DNA of 64,000 bases, taken from Trema orientale. Taxonomy: Eukaryota > Streptophyta > Magnoliopsida > Rosales > Cannabaceae. The stretch is taken from contig JXTC01000057.1 in NCBI GenBank assembly GCA_002914845.1, forward strand, positions 129,103 to 193,102. The letters run 5' to 3'. Below the pieces are notes generated by a model. The model did not search any database and was not told the DNA's origin. It saw nothing but the letters and a program-made list of their open reading frames with translations. The translations under genes and the position numbers were made by a program. Each line of letters opens with the position of its first letter. Position 1 is the first letter of the stretch. Positions 1 through 12,140 of this stretch are shown in pieces.

Positions 1-49
1 AACTAGATTCTTTATTTATTACTGCATTATTATATTACCGTCGATCCGT

Positions 50-335
50 AAGCTAGTTATCCCTGCAACCACCTGCGTACAAGGACGCCGTGGGAAGTGT
101 TGTTCATCATTACAACTGCCTATCGGGACTTCGATACGTAGCGTCAGCGTTGTGATAATACTTACGTTATTATTACGTCATTATTATATTAATTATTATT
201 ATATTGTAAGTACGTTATCCCTGCAACCGCTAACGTGGCAAGAACGCTGTAGGAAGAGTCGTTTTATATCGACTGCCTATCAGGACTTCGATACGTAGCC
301 AGTGTTGTGATAACTCTTACACCTGTACACTAACC
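50..335. repeat. direct duplication, two diverged units of about 160 bp
   Basis: Two imperfect copies lie at about 50-175 and 212-330. Both contain the phrase gttatccctgcaacc, then an actgcctatc block, then ggacttcgatacgtagc and a gtgttgtgataa block, separated by an ATT-rich spacer. No coding potential is seen. It may be the edge of a larger element that continues to the left of the window. Confidence 0.6.
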
Positions 336-863
336 TTAATCTCAATTTTCCTCTATTTTGTCTTAATTAATCACAGGTCCCGTTAATTAATCAGAACACA
401 AGGTCCGATCCCGAACACTCTTTATTTCCTTTGCCATGTGTAACGTATTATGTAGAGAGAATGTAACTATACATGGTTTAGATAGGCTTATATTAGGAGT
501 TCACCATAAGTTCATATTATTTGAACAATATCTTATTCCAATTTAATATGTTATTGTAAAAATTTTGCCTTTCACCTTCAAAAAATGCTCTATACATTGA
601 CTTTTTGAATGACCAGAGTAACAATTAATTAGCACCCTTAGACAAATAATTAAGTAACCAAAACAAAACTTAATAATGTTGTCAACAACTTGTTTGTCAA
701 CATTGGACCCCTTTTGGTAGCACTTGCTTTCTTTGTTTTTCTAAAGCTAAAACATAGAAATAAGGGACCTGCCCTAATCTGGAGATGATGTCAACTGTAA
801 AAAATGTGGAAAAAGAGAAAAGAGGGAGAAAATAGTTTTTCTTTTCGGGGAGGGGGGGAGAGG
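336..863. other. spacer without recognised gene
   Basis: AT-rich sequence with a purine-rich end (about 790-863). I see no coding pattern, RNA gene or clear repeat boundary here. Confidence 0.4.
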
Positions 864-1768
864 TAGAGATGCGATTATGGGCCGCGACCTATGAGCCGGC
901 CCAGACCCGTCCTGCTATAATGTCAGGACATGCTAGCCTGTCCTGGTACTGTAGATGGGCCAGCCCGGCCTATCTATTATTTGTGGGCTAGGCTGGGCCA
1001 TGATATTGTAGCCCGCAGGCTGGCCTATCCCGGCCCACCAAAATTCATAGGATGGCCAGGGCCTGGGCTAGGACGGGCCAGCCCACGATGGGCCAAGGTG
1101 GTTGGCCTATTCTAGCCCATCGCGGGCTGGCCCATCATGGGCTGTTCTATTTTGGCCCATTCTTCTTTTATTTCTATATTTTTTGTTCTTTTATTTTTTT
1201 AAATTTTGTTCTGTATAATCTTAAACATTTTATACTATTTTTTTCTTACTAAACTAAGGTTTTGTATTGTCCCATTGAATTTGACTTATAAGATTTTTAA
1301 TAAAGCAGTCATAAATAAAATTTTATTAATGATTTATATAATTATTTAGTTCTATCCAAATTAATTTTTTTAATATTAGTAAATATTTTTGTTGTTGTTT
1401 ATATTAGTTAACACTTAAATTAATTTGTAATTGTATATAAATTAATTAGGACTTGATAAAAAAATAACTTTAAAGTTAAACAAAAAATATATATATTTTT
1501 TGAATTAGAATGGGCCGACCCATGGTGGGCTAGATTGGGCTAGCCCATGATGGGCTATTATGGGCCAGCCCATCCTGGCCCGCAGGCTGGCCCAACCCAG
1601 CCCATATATAGGGTAGCCCATAGGTTGGGGCTAGGCCACCCTTTTTCTTCGGTGGACCGGCCCAGCCCGGCCCACGAAAATAATAGGTTGGGCTGGGCTG
1701 GCCCGACTCGCGATCGGCCTACCTAAAATGGGCTAGGTCGGGCAAGGCGGCCCATTGTTATATCTCTA
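864..1768. mobile_element. non-autonomous hAT-type element with GGCCCA-rich subterminal repeats
   Basis: The left end reads tagagatgcgattatgggcc and the right end, read on the other strand, tagagatataacaatgggcc, giving imperfect terminal inverted repeats. Both flanks are packed with short GC-rich repeats (gggcc, ggcccagccc, tgggctagcccat) and the middle (about 1160-1500) is AT-rich filler. This layout is typical of hAT MITEs in plants. An 8-bp target duplication cannot be read with confidence because both flanks are purine runs. The same terminal style recurs at 36306-36718. Open frames inside are by-products of the repeats. Confidence 0.7.
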
Positions 1769-2278
1769 AGGGGAAGGGGAAGGGGAAGAGGGGATGAAAG
1801 AGAATGGTGGATAAGAATGAGAAACATCCTATAGTCGTCAATATCGTTATTACCATTGGATCGTCATATTTGAGACATGATTTTAAAATAATTAAATAAA
1901 TAATTTGTTTAAAAAACTTTTCAAAATAAGAAATTTCAAACTATCAAACAAATTAAGAAGATTTTGATTACAAAAAAGAAAAAAAATAATAAAGAAAAGA
2001 AACATGCTTAAACAAAATGTCTTCAGTGTTTCTTTTTAGATATGGTTTAAAACGGTACGATAAATTACAAATATGACTCATGTAGCTTTTATATTGTTCA
2101 AAATTTAACTCTCTATTTTTTTGGAATTACACTTCAACTTAGGGGTAAGCAAATTAAAAACTTACTGACTCGACCTATCCTTCCAAACCCAAAACTGTCA
2201 AAATTGAATATGACATTTTTCGGTCAAAACTCAGTTTTGCTAAAATCTATTCAGGCCAACTGAATAGAACATGAAAAC

Positions 2279-2768
2279 TATTGGGGTTAAATTCGTATGG
2301 CTCATTTTATGGTCTATATGGGGCCTACAAAAGGTATTGTGCTTTTATGGGTCTTCTATTTCAGAAAAGAAGTAATTATTATTTATGAATATCAGCCTAA
2401 TTATATTTTAAATCGGGCATTATTTGGTAAGTATTCTATTTTGACTAGGTTATCCAAAAGACTATTATTAATTATCTAATTAATAGAGTTCCCTATTTAT
2501 AAAACACCACTTATTTGCCTAATAATATATAGTCTTCTTCTTCATTCTACATCTTTTTTTTTCTATTCTATTCTCTCTACATACGACCTATACTGATTTT
2601 TCGCTCTTTTGTAGGAAATCAGAACTATATCAGAGTTTGATCCCTGCAAAAAGTATATAGGCAGCTATAAAGAGTACAATCCAAAAAACTAACATATTTT
2701 TCCTAGATGCAGGATTACAAGTGGTCATGGACCTTCTATAAATTCAATTGTAAATCTTAGCGTTTACA
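2279..2768 (+). repeat. 5' LTR of the LARD-like element
   Basis: About 490 bp, ending in gcgtttaca. It matches 6164-6570 and 7150-7235 almost throughout, including the blocks attattaattatctaatta, tatttataaaacacc and tagatgcaggattacaag. The tatttataaaa at about 2493 could be its TATA region. Confidence 0.8.
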
Positions 2769-2814
2769 ATTTAGTGTCCACTGTGGGGCCTTAATCACTT
2801 AATTATATCAATTT

Positions 2815-2930
2815 TCTGATGAGTCATCATCTTCATCCCTCTCGCACCAAGGCCTAGTTTGTTTCATACATTTTTCTACTTCCCTCTCGCACCAAGACCT
2901 GGTTTGTTTCATACATTTTTCTACTTGAGT
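2815..2930 (+). repeat. short tandem duplication inside the LARD-like element
   Basis: Two near-identical units of about 48 bp share ccctctcgcaccaag and tttgtttcatacattttt. They lie just inside the 5' LTR. Confidence 0.7.
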
Positions 2931-4639
2931 CGTAGTTTTGATTTTGCTCATATTATGCACTTAAAGTTTATATAAATTTTCTATTCATCACGATCATAGA
3001 TTAGATTTAATTAATACCTATAATTGCATCTATTCATGTTGCTTTGTTTTGATATAACTCGATATATGTATTTGGTATCTTTCTGATCCTTTACTTTAAT
3101 GCAAAAACGCTTGTTTTTCTTTTTATTTTAATAATTTTAATCTAGAATATATGACTAGTTGTTCATCGAATTAAACTGATAAATTTGGATTCCCTATTTT
3201 CCTACTTGGTACAATTATATTTGAACTTTTCCCTTGGGAAAATTAGTTTACGATTTTTATTTTTGGTAAGCTCCGATAATTTGGTTCATATAGTTGCTCT
3301 GCATATATACATCTTCGTCTATATTTATACAGCGGGAAGCTTTTGATCTACTTTCTATATGTACGTATATAATTAACTTTGAGGATACTTTTTGTGATAT
3401 TATAATAGGTATTTTATTTGTATAAGAGATTATGGCATAATAGCATATACGCTGGTCATTAAAAAAGAAAGATTCATTCTATTTGGATTTTTAAAAAATG
3501 TATTAGTACTTGATTATTTTGTTAATTATCTTTATATTTTGCATTTACAATCTTTTCTCAAATATTACAAGTGTTAGATTATTTTATTCTCCCAATTCCT
3601 TATTTAATATACAATTTTGCAGTTTATATCTTTGAATTATTGTTTTTTTTTTCAAAACATGTATATATTTATATATCGTACTAATATTTAAAAGAATCCT
3701 ATTAATTTGGAGAAAAATATAATTTTAAGAGTGTTGTATTTTTTATTTTCTTATTTTTAAATGGTTTATTTAATGTGTACTGCCTTGTCTTTTTATTTGT
3801 ATTGCATTTTTATTTATCCAAGATATGTACACAACTGTTCAAACTTTTAAATTTCCTGTACTGTTCCCACGAATGCGTGAATTTTTGTATATTATGTTGT
3901 ATCACGTTTATTTATAAAGTATTTTATCTTATTTCTTTCTCCCAAGAGTTGTTTTGATATTTTATTTAATGACCGGTTTAGTGATAATTGATTTTGCTAT
4001 ATATATTTGTTTTTGTCCAATTGTTTTTTAGTTAGGCGCACCATGGATATATGACCAAATGATTTCCTCATGTTAATTTCTGATACGAGTTGATTTGGTT
4101 TTGCTGTTGTTGAACGTGGCTATAGTTAGAGTCTCCTAGGAGCTTAGGATTCTAATGCTACGTAGGGAAATTGCATTGAAGCGTTTGCTAATATATGGAC
4201 TCTTGCTTAATTGAATTGTACAGCAATATAGGATACTAAATTATAACATTTATGATTAAAAAAAATGGTGCTTTTATTTATAGTACATGATTAGAGAAGT
4301 CCATTAATCTATATGTGACTGCACATTAATTTATTATAGCGCTATATTGTTTTCGAGTTGCTTTTATATCTAGTAGGAGAATTGGGTTGCAACATAATCT
4401 AGAAGACGAATGAGAGCAAGTATGTCAAATTCTATTCCTTACTCTTCTAGTCCAAGTGCACTCGCACTGAGGAGCAGGGGGCTGATAAGGTAACAATGAA
4501 ACAATAATGAAAGGTAACAAGATTTCGAAATTCAAATTACAATAATGAAGTTGTTCATATTGCAGAAAGGTTCCATTGGATACCAACTCTAAAGAGTTTA
4601 TCAAATTGCCTTAGAGATAAGTATTTTAATTACCATAAA

Positions 4640-5460
4640 CTAGTTACTAAATTGATTTGATTAAGTAAAAGTAAATGTTCAATTTAATTGTTTATTGCGA
4701 AATTATTGTCTGATTGGATTGTTTAAATTATAAGCTTGAGTAGTTAGTTTGATTAATTAATGTGATTAAAATGTTGGATTGATTTAAGTTTGATTGAATA
4801 AACGATTAGTTGGATTGTTTTGTTTGAGTTGTTTGGATCTATTAGAATGTTTGACTTTATTGCTTAATTATCTGGATTGATTGGCTTAAATAATTGGTTC
4901 GATGGATTATTTGACTTGAGTGTTTGAAATTGTTTGGGGTGTGAAACTTTTTGATTGGATTGTTTGTTATTTGATTAGCTTAAATTCTTTGATTTGATTG
5001 GAGTAACTTGTTTGGTGTTTGGTTGACTTGAATTGTTTGGTTTGATTGGAGTGACTTGTTTATTGTTTGATTGGCTTGAATTGTTTGGAGTAATTTGTTT
5101 GCTATTTGAGTAGCTTGAATTGAATGGCTTGGATTGAGTGAATTGTTTGGTTAGATTGACTTTGTTTGGTGTTTGATCAGCTTGAGTTGCCTGGCTTGTT
5201 TGTCTTGTGATTTTTTTTATTGGAATAATTTGCTTTATGATAATTTGTTGATTTGGATTATCTGGAATAATTGATTTTATTGGTAGTTAAATTAATTGAC
5301 TTGGCTTGTATGTACATGGTTGATTTAATGATTATCTGGTGTAATTGAATTGATTAGTTTGATTTGAATTGTTTGATGTATTTGAATTCTTTGGATTAGT
5401 TGAAACACTTCATGGATTATTTAACTCGTTTGAATTGCTTGAGTAACTAATATGATTGAT
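4640..5460 (+). repeat. degenerate TTGATTGG / TTGTTTGG tract
   Basis: About 800 bp of internal sequence of the LARD-like element is made of loose variants of gattgtttg, ttgattgg and cttgaattg. It has no usable reading frame and no fixed period. It looks like an expanded, decayed short-motif repeat. Confidence 0.6.
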
Positions 5461-5559
5461 TTAATCATGTTTTAATGATTACGTTATGTTTAGCATCCTC
5501 GTATATTTCTCTATTACTATTTTATCTCGGTCAAAAACATTTACTATGACTCGAAACGA

Positions 5560-5990
5560 CAAGACATAATATAATATCTAGAGAAAACAAAAAAGCTATC
5601 TCTAATGAGTGCTTGTAAATCCTCTTGGTAGAGAAAAGATAGCCAAGAGTTGCCCTCTCCGATGAGTGTATTTAAATCCTCTTGGTACGGAGAATAATAA
5701 CTGTCAAGAGCTCTAATTCCTCCCCATTCTAAACGAGTTCCAGGAGCTGCCATCTCCGATGAGTGCTTTTAAATCCTCTTGGCAAGGGATGTATGGAAGA
5801 TAGCCGAGAGCTCTAATTCCTTTCCATTCCAAACGAGTTCTGGGAACCGCCCTCTCCGATGAGTGCTTTTAAATCCTCTTGGCAAGGTGTATAGAAGACA
5901 GCCGAGAGCTCGAATTCTTCTCCATTCCGAATGAGTTCCGAGAGCTCCTATTTCTCTCTGTTCCCAATGAGTTCCGAGAGCTGTAAAAAA
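5560..5990. repeat. tandem repeat, about 100-bp period
   Basis: Units share ctctccgatgagtg, tttaaatcctcttgg and gagctctaattcc / attccaaacgagttcc. The gatgagtg phrase recurs near 5757 and 5858, a spacing of about 100 bp, with more diverged units before and after. Open frames on the minus strand here simply follow the repeats. It lies just upstream of the polypurine tract of the LARD-like element. Confidence 0.75.
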
Positions 5991-6163
5991 TAATAACGAC
6001 TCAATTTCATCTTTTACAAGTTTGATTTTCAAATTTAATTGCTTTATATTGATTTGTTATCTAACAAGGAAACGCAAGGAAAATATTACAAGAAGAAGAG
6101 AAGGCTTGACTTGAACTACTCCTCAATTCCGAGTAAACTCGCATTGAGGAGTGGGGGGTTAAT

Positions 6164-7235
6164 TGTTGAAGGTAAAATTCGTATGACTCATTTTATAGCC
6201 TATATGGGGCTTACAAAAGGTATTTGTGCTTTTATGGGGACCCTATTTCAGAAAAGAGGTAATTATTATTTATGAATATGAGACTAATTATATTTCAAAT
6301 CAGACATTATCTGGTAAGTATCCTATTTTGACTAGGTTACCCAAAAGACTATTATTAATTATCTAATTAATAAAATTTCCTATTTATAAAACACCTCTTA
6401 TTTGCTTATAAATACATAGTCTTTTTTTTTATTTTATATCTTCTTTTTTCTATTCTATTCTCTCTACACACGACCTCTACTGATTTTTTTGCTCTTTTGC
6501 AGTAAATCAGAATTACACCAGGGTTTAAGCCATGCAAAGGGTATGTAAGCAGCTCTCAGGAGCACAACCCAGCTTATAGAAATATGACCAAATTTTGGGC
6601 CTAATTTTAGTAAATGTCCCTTTGTCAAAAGTTATAGCAAAATGTCCGGTATATATGCATATATACCGAGTGTAAAATTTTATATACCAAGTATAAAAAA
6701 TTATATACCCAGTGCATTTCAGAACAGTAACTAAAATTGGTAGATCTGTGTATCTACCAAGTGTAAAAATATATCTACCTGGACATTTAGCTATAAAATT
6801 TTTAAAATGGACATCTACTTAATCAAATTTAAAATTTTGGTCATCCACCTAAATTTCTCTGGGGCTTATAGAAATATGACCAAATTTTGGGCCTAATTTC
6901 AGTAAATGTCCCTTTGTCAAAAGTTATAGCAAAATGTCCGGTATATATGCATATATACCAAGTGTAAAATTTATATACCAAGTATAAAAAATTATATACC
7001 CAATGCATTTCAAAACAGTAACTAAAATTGGTAGATATGTGTATCTACCAAGTGTAAAAATATATCTACTTAGACATTTAGCTATAAAATTTTAAAAGTG
7101 GACATCTACTTAATCAAATTTAAAATTTTGGTCATCCACCTAAATTTCTCAAAAATTAACCTATTTTTCCTAGATGCAGGATTACAAGTGGTTATGGACC
7201 TTTTATAAATTCAATTGTAAATCTTAGCGTTTACA
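6164..7235 (+). repeat. 3' LTR of the LARD-like element, enlarged by an inserted repeat
   Basis: It begins tgttgaaggtaaaattcg right after the polypurine tract and ends gcgtttaca before the target duplication. It is about 1.07 kb against 490 bp for its partner. The extra length is the tandem repeat at 6572-7150, which the 5' LTR lacks, so that repeat arrived after the element inserted. Confidence 0.8.
6572..7150. repeat. two-unit tandem copy of a dispersed repeat, 292-bp period
   Basis: Units at 6572-6863 and 6864-7150 are almost identical. Each starts gcttatagaaatatgacc and ends cacctaaatttctc, with accaagtgtaaaa and tatataccaag motifs between. A diverged inverted copy lies at 51515-51768, so this is a dispersed family, probably a MITE. 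The near-identity of the two units points to a recent duplication. Confidence 0.8.
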
Positions 7236-7240
7236 AAAAC

Positions 7241-7989
7241 CAAACCGAAAGTTTAATTTTCTTTAACTTTTAAATGTGCTTCTACACTTAAACCTAAATA
7301 TTTGACGTGAGATATCCAATAATCAATAAAACATGTACTTTGATTAATGCTCGATTTACACTTTTCACCAATATAAACCCAGAAATCAGAAAACTTAACA
7401 CCCGATCAACGTTTATCCATAATTCACATGTTAAATTGCAACATAAGATTTTAGTTTCATCCCTGAAACATTTAAATGTAGGATTAAAAAAAATTAATTC
7501 ACGAAAATACGATCTTTTTCTAGGGTTTTGAAAAAAAAAAAAAGCTAGTTTCAAGCAACTTATAAATTGAAAGCTGAAAACTATTACCAAACAAACCCAA
7601 AATCCAAAACACACTATATATATTTTTTAATTAATTTAGAAGCTGTTTGGCGATTGTTTTTGTTTTAAAACACTGAAGATGAGGTATTAATACTTCCATA
7701 GCTGCCAACTCAGCTAGATGTTGATATTTTTGAAAAGAGCTAGCTTATATTTGCAGTCCTAAAGTGTGAAATATAACTTCCACGAATATAGGGTAGAATT
7801 TCTAAAAATAGAATGCCATAGGAATATATTTGTTGTTGGTCCAAAAACTATTGTAAAAAGGGCCTTAAATATTGAATATTGTTGGTGCTGTTGTTTAAGA
7901 GTAGATGAATATATATATATATTTTTTTATTATAACTCCCTTTATTATCAGAATAATAAGTTTCAAAGAGAAGCTTTCGTTATTTCCTG
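7241..7989. other. spacer without recognised gene
   Basis: AT-rich. A 106-codon open stretch on the minus strand (7294-7614) has biased, low-information composition and no recognisable domain, so I do not call it a gene. Confidence 0.4.
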
Positions 7990-8350
7990 GGTTAAATATA
8001 GCAATGATCACTAAATTATACTATAGTAATGATCACTAAATTATACTCATTATATCATTGTGTTCCTGAATTTTTAACTGACACAATATTGGCCCTTGAA
8101 TTATGCAATTGTTGTTGCAATGACTCATTTGTCATAAACTATTAGTTTATTAATAGAAATAGTTATGGACAAAATATATAATTAGGCATTATTTACTTTT
8201 ATGAATCAGAATCTCATTTTTAGTCATAGTTACTAAACTGTGCGTTTTGCATATGACTCATATATGTTAAAAATTAATAGTTTGTGAAAAAAAATAGTTA
8301 TTACTGCAATAATTGCATTAGTCTTAGTAGTCTATTGCATAAGTTACTTT
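7990..8350. repeat. dispersed MITE-like repeat (copy 1)
   Basis: The block with agcaatgatcactaaatta, aatagttatggacaaaatat, attaggcattatttactttt and actgcaataattgca recurs in diverged form at about 63645-64000, and a short derivative is at 22637-22801. Both ends have gcaatgatc / tactgcaat-like inverted similarity. No coding capacity. Confidence 0.6.
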
Positions 8351-9063
8351 GGAGTGTGACAAAATTTTAACAATTAGTCACTAACTAAAGTATTAAGTCA
8401 TAAAAATATGACAGTTATGCAATATGAGATCAAGTAAGAAAATATACTATGTCAAAATTACATTGGACAAAAGCAGACACGTGTTAATAATTTATTAGAT
8501 TTTAGAAAATGAAGAGGACACATGACGAGCCTTTATCGGAGGAGCTTTCTAAAGATTAAATATGCTGATAAATGTTATCATACTCATTTAGTACTAAGGC
8601 CACGATTAATAGTCATATAATTAATGAAATCGGATAAGGATCTTGTAAAAAATCGATTAAGACCTTTTCTTGTATCGTCTATATAAAGGCCTACTACCTG
8701 GTGAAGAAAGACAAAAAGATACAATTTTCTCTGGTATATTTCTCTTATAGTGTGAAACTCATTTACTCTTAATCATTGTATTACCTATCAATGCAATCTC
8801 TTTCCCTCCCACCTTATCTCTCTTGATTAATTTTTTTTAATCATGCTTTTCTTTTTCTAAAAGTTCAACATCTCATTTAATGTTATTATCTTATTCTACT
8901 CCCATCATTCAAAACAAAACAAATCATCAACCTCTACGTATTATATATCCTATATAATTCTTTCATTCACCTAAAAAAGTAGCCACCAAAATAGTGTTTC
9001 TCCACTACCACTATTAGATCGTCTACTTATATATGTAACAATTATATATCATAATATATATTA

Positions 9064-9301
9064 GGCACCAATCCAGTTGATATATATATTTTTTACCTAT
9101 ACATAAGTATCATTTTGACCAATTAAAATTTATCATACACATTTTTTTATAGTAAAAAGTAAAAGAGAAAAATAGTATTAATGATGCACGCCTTTTCATG
9201 CATCTTATTACAGCCATTAGATAACTATTAGATAATGATCCAATGGCTAAAAAAAAATACCTATACATAGGTAAAAAAAAAATTCTATTGGATTGGCAAC
9301 C
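9064..9301. mobile_element. MITE, CCAATCCA-terminal family (copy 1)
   Basis: The left end ggcaccaatccagttga and the right end (read on the other strand) ggttgccaatccaatagaat form terminal inverted repeats, each followed by a T-run and tacctatacata. The interior phrase tttttatagtaaaaagtaaa is shared with the copy at 29029-29261. It sits inside the LTR of element A. Confidence 0.7.
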
Positions 9302-9340
9302 ATATATATTATATTATATTATATCATATCATATCATAGC

Positions 9341-9341
9341 A

Positions 9342-9373
<32 letters not shown>
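9341..9373. repeat. ATT microsatellite
   Basis: About eleven ATT units following a TATAT / CATAT degenerate run. Confidence 0.9.
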
Positions 9374-9375
<2 letters not shown>

Positions 9376-10360
9376 ATTATAGATTTTGAAATATTGAGCT
9401 ACTCACTTATTATTTTCTATTATTCTAAATATTTTTTGCAGGGTGCTAACAAACTCTACACTGTGCTAATATAACTACTATCATTTAAATTCTGTAATTT
9501 AAATACTCACAGACCTATGGGAGTAAGTTGTTTTAGTATTTAAGTTGTGTAATATGACCGTACTATTTACAATCTCCCATATTATTCCTAATATTTTAAA
9601 TTCCTCCAGATCCATGATGTTGAGTTGTTTATTAAGACGATTTATGTAATGCAATCGCTTTTTATACAACCCTTTATATTAAATTCCGCAATTCAAATTC
9701 CAGTCATTTAATTTCAGTATACTAATCTAACTAAATCCTAACTGTCTAACATGTGATGCTAGACTATGGCCCACAAAGATTATTATTATTAACCATTATT
9801 ATGCATAATTTTTCGTTTGTAGAAAAAGTATCCTTCTCCTGACATTAAAAGGTGGCTCCGCTAGGGAGTAACCAATGGAAACTAAGTTTCTTCAGTATCT
9901 CTATGATCTTAAAAGTCATCTCTTAACTTTGCCCGTTCTCTGTCTTTTTCAACAAAATAAAAAAAGCAAAACAAAAAGTAAAAAAGATGTTAAAAAAAAG
10001 AAAAAAAGAAAAAAAGAAAGAAAATCATCTCATTGTTTCCAAATGCCTGAGCAATAAAATCCAATGAATGCTGAAATCTCCACTATCTTAACTCAGTTGG
10101 CAAACTCAATAGATGCCATGAAGCAATCTCAAGAAGACATGTAATTATCTCATGCTCAAATGCTCCAGAAGATTACCAATGTGGAAAAAGCAAATGGAGC
10201 GGAAACTTCTGCTTCGGCTCTACCTAATCAAAACAGTAATTTTCATGCATCTGAAAATTAGATTCCCGATATGCCAGCAACACAAGGAAATTCTGTCAAT
10301 CTTGTTGTCACAACCACAGCTGGAACTGATAATGGAACTTCAAAAACCTTTATTACATAA

Positions 10361-11005
10361 GTGCAACTACAAGGGATGCTTAAAACAGAAGCAAAAAAAG
10401 CCAGTAAGATTGTTACAGTGGTAGACTTTCAACCTCCTTATCCTGCTTGTATTGTTTCCAAGCTATATCCGAAGGATTACACTAATTTTCGATTTAAAAA
10501 GTTCGATTGGAAGAAAGGCAATGATAGGGAACATGTCATCAGTTTCCTAGATGATGTCGGAGTTTTCACCAGTGACCATGTTCTAAGACTGAGAGAATTT
10601 TCAAAATCTCTCGCTGAGCAAGCATGCCCACGATTCGTCAATCTACCCGTAAGTAGCATCGACACTTGGGAAGAATTGGTAATAATATTTTGTACAAAGG
10701 TCTTTGTAGCTGAACGCATGTTGAGCTTATCTGATCTTACCAACACAATACAAATAGAAGATGAAGTACTTAAAGACCATGTGAACAGATTCAAAGAAGT
10801 GGCACTTTTCTGCAAAGAAATTATTTCTGAACAAGAAATAATTCGGGTATACATTAACGGAATACAAGACGAATACAAAGTTCATATTGAGAATCATATG
10901 AACCCAGCTTTTGCTGAATTAATGTTCAGAGTGAGCAATACCGAAGCAATATTATTAAAAATACGTAAAGCTACACTAGAGAAAAGGATTACTGGTGAAA
11001 GTTAG
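10361..11005 (+). pseudogene. gag remnant of element A
   Basis: The readable stretch is a retrotransposon Gag-type domain. It contains RFKKFDWKKGND, an EFSKSLAEQA helix and the TWEELVIIFCTKVF and LKDHVNRFKEVALFC phrases that resemble plant Ty3/gypsy Gag cores. Position after the LTR and primer site fits. Part of a decayed element, so not a functional gene. Confidence 0.7.
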
Positions 11006-11589
11006 AACAAACCAACTCTCTCTAAAAGAAGGAAATAGATTGCCATGGTTGATCAACGTCAACATGATAGAAGAAATCTGCCCATTCCACCAAAAATACT
11101 AATTCCTAAATATAGAATCAATGCTCTAGTGCGAGTCTAGATAGAAGATAGAGTTCTTAAATGCCTATTGACTAATAGACAACTGGCACAAGAAGCAATG
11201 CGAGACCCCAAGTATTGCTTGTTACATAAAAGGATACATCATACCACATTAGACTGCTATGTTGTTCAGAGAGTCTACCATGAAAATGCTCAGAGAGCAG
11301 AAATTATCTTAGGGCAACAATAATAAAGGGCTAAAGATAATCCATTTCTAAATTATGAAAGAGAACAAATAAATATGTGCATTGCTATTAGTTCAACTGG
11401 TAATTATCCAACCAATAAAGAATCATCAAAAGAGCAAGAGATCAAGATAATGATGGAAAATCTCATGTAGTCACAAGTTTTCAAAAACTTGTTTGACATG
11501 TTGGAATTTGGATACAAAGCTCATAAAGAAGCCACACAGGTGATCTTCAAAGTATCTCATAAATTCGATCCATAGTGTTGCTCCATTAA

Positions 11590-12140
11590 CCATGTTGTGG
11601 GACAAATTTCCAAAAAAGATGAAGACTTCATTACTTTCTCAAAGAAAGATGTGAATTTTAGCCACAACAAATTGCTGTACATGGAAGCTAAAGCCAATGG
11701 CATGCTTTTCAAATGAGTCTTGGTAGACAATGGTTCGTCAGTTGTTCTCATGTCTCAGTAAGTTTTCAAAGCAGCTGGGATTCTAGAAAGCAAGTTGATC
11801 ATGCAAACCATACCACTAGTTACTTTTGCTTCAAGTTCTCATACCACAAAAGGGTATGTTAATATAGATTTACAAGTTGCACCAATCCAAGCACCAATGA
11901 AGTTCTTTGTTATCAATATAGACATGTCATATCAGTTGCTGCTTGGAAGACTATGGATTCATCATAACCAAGTAGTACCATCTACACTGCATCAATGTCT
12001 CAAAGTGATACGAGGCAAAAGAGAGATTTGCTGCCAACAACAAAAGCCCCATTTGCCCAACAAGAAATTTTTTGGACAAAGGCTACATTCTTTGATGGAC
12101 CGAATGAAACAAAACCTCGAGGAGTGCCAACAACAATTCT
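11590..12140 (+). pseudogene. aspartic protease remnant of element A
   Basis: The region carries VDNGSSVVLMS, a version of the retroviral-type protease active-site motif, and further on a DMSYQLLLGRLWIH phrase, as in Ty3/gypsy proteases, where a LLGR-type motif follows the active site. It lies between gag and reverse transcriptase, in the expected order. Confidence 0.65.

Larger units (their letters stand above)
2279..7235 (+). mobile_element. large non-coding LTR retroelement (LARD-like) with target duplication
   Basis: Two LTRs (2279-2768 and 6164-7235) flank about 3.4 kb of internal sequence without any gag or pol similarity. The whole is bounded by the 5-bp direct repeat aaaac at 2274-2278 and 7236-7240. 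A primer-binding-like stretch with tgtccactgtgggg follows the 5' LTR, and a polypurine tract (gaggagtggggggtt) precedes the 3' LTR. By eye the LTRs differ at roughly one base in ten, so the insertion is old. It is structurally whole but has no proteins of its own, so it would have depended on a partner element. Strand is inferred from primer site and polypurine tract. Confidence 0.8.
8356..9844 (+). repeat. 5' LTR of element A
   Basis: It starts near tgtgacaaaatttt, has a promoter-like tctatataaaggc at about 8678-8690 followed by a pyrimidine-rich leader, and ends near tctcctgaca just before the primer-binding-like site. The last 420 bp (from about 9424) match 22223-22637. A MITE (9064-9301) and an ATT microsatellite lie inside it, so the original LTR was shorter. 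The left boundary is an estimate. Confidence 0.55.

Noticed and set aside
930-1252. Overlapping open frames in the GC-rich block
   Set aside because: They follow the GGCCCA repeats of a hAT-type element, change frame with them and show no domain.
5544-6032. Minus-strand open frames of 69 and 87 codons
   Set aside because: They are translations of the 100-bp tandem repeat inside the LARD-like element.
9300-9373. Possible origin or matrix-attachment site
   Set aside because: The AT-rich run is a microsatellite next to a MITE; nothing specific supports another role.
10477-10878. 133-codon open frame on the minus strand
   Set aside because: It is the antisense of the gag remnant at 10361-11005, which has the recognisable domain.
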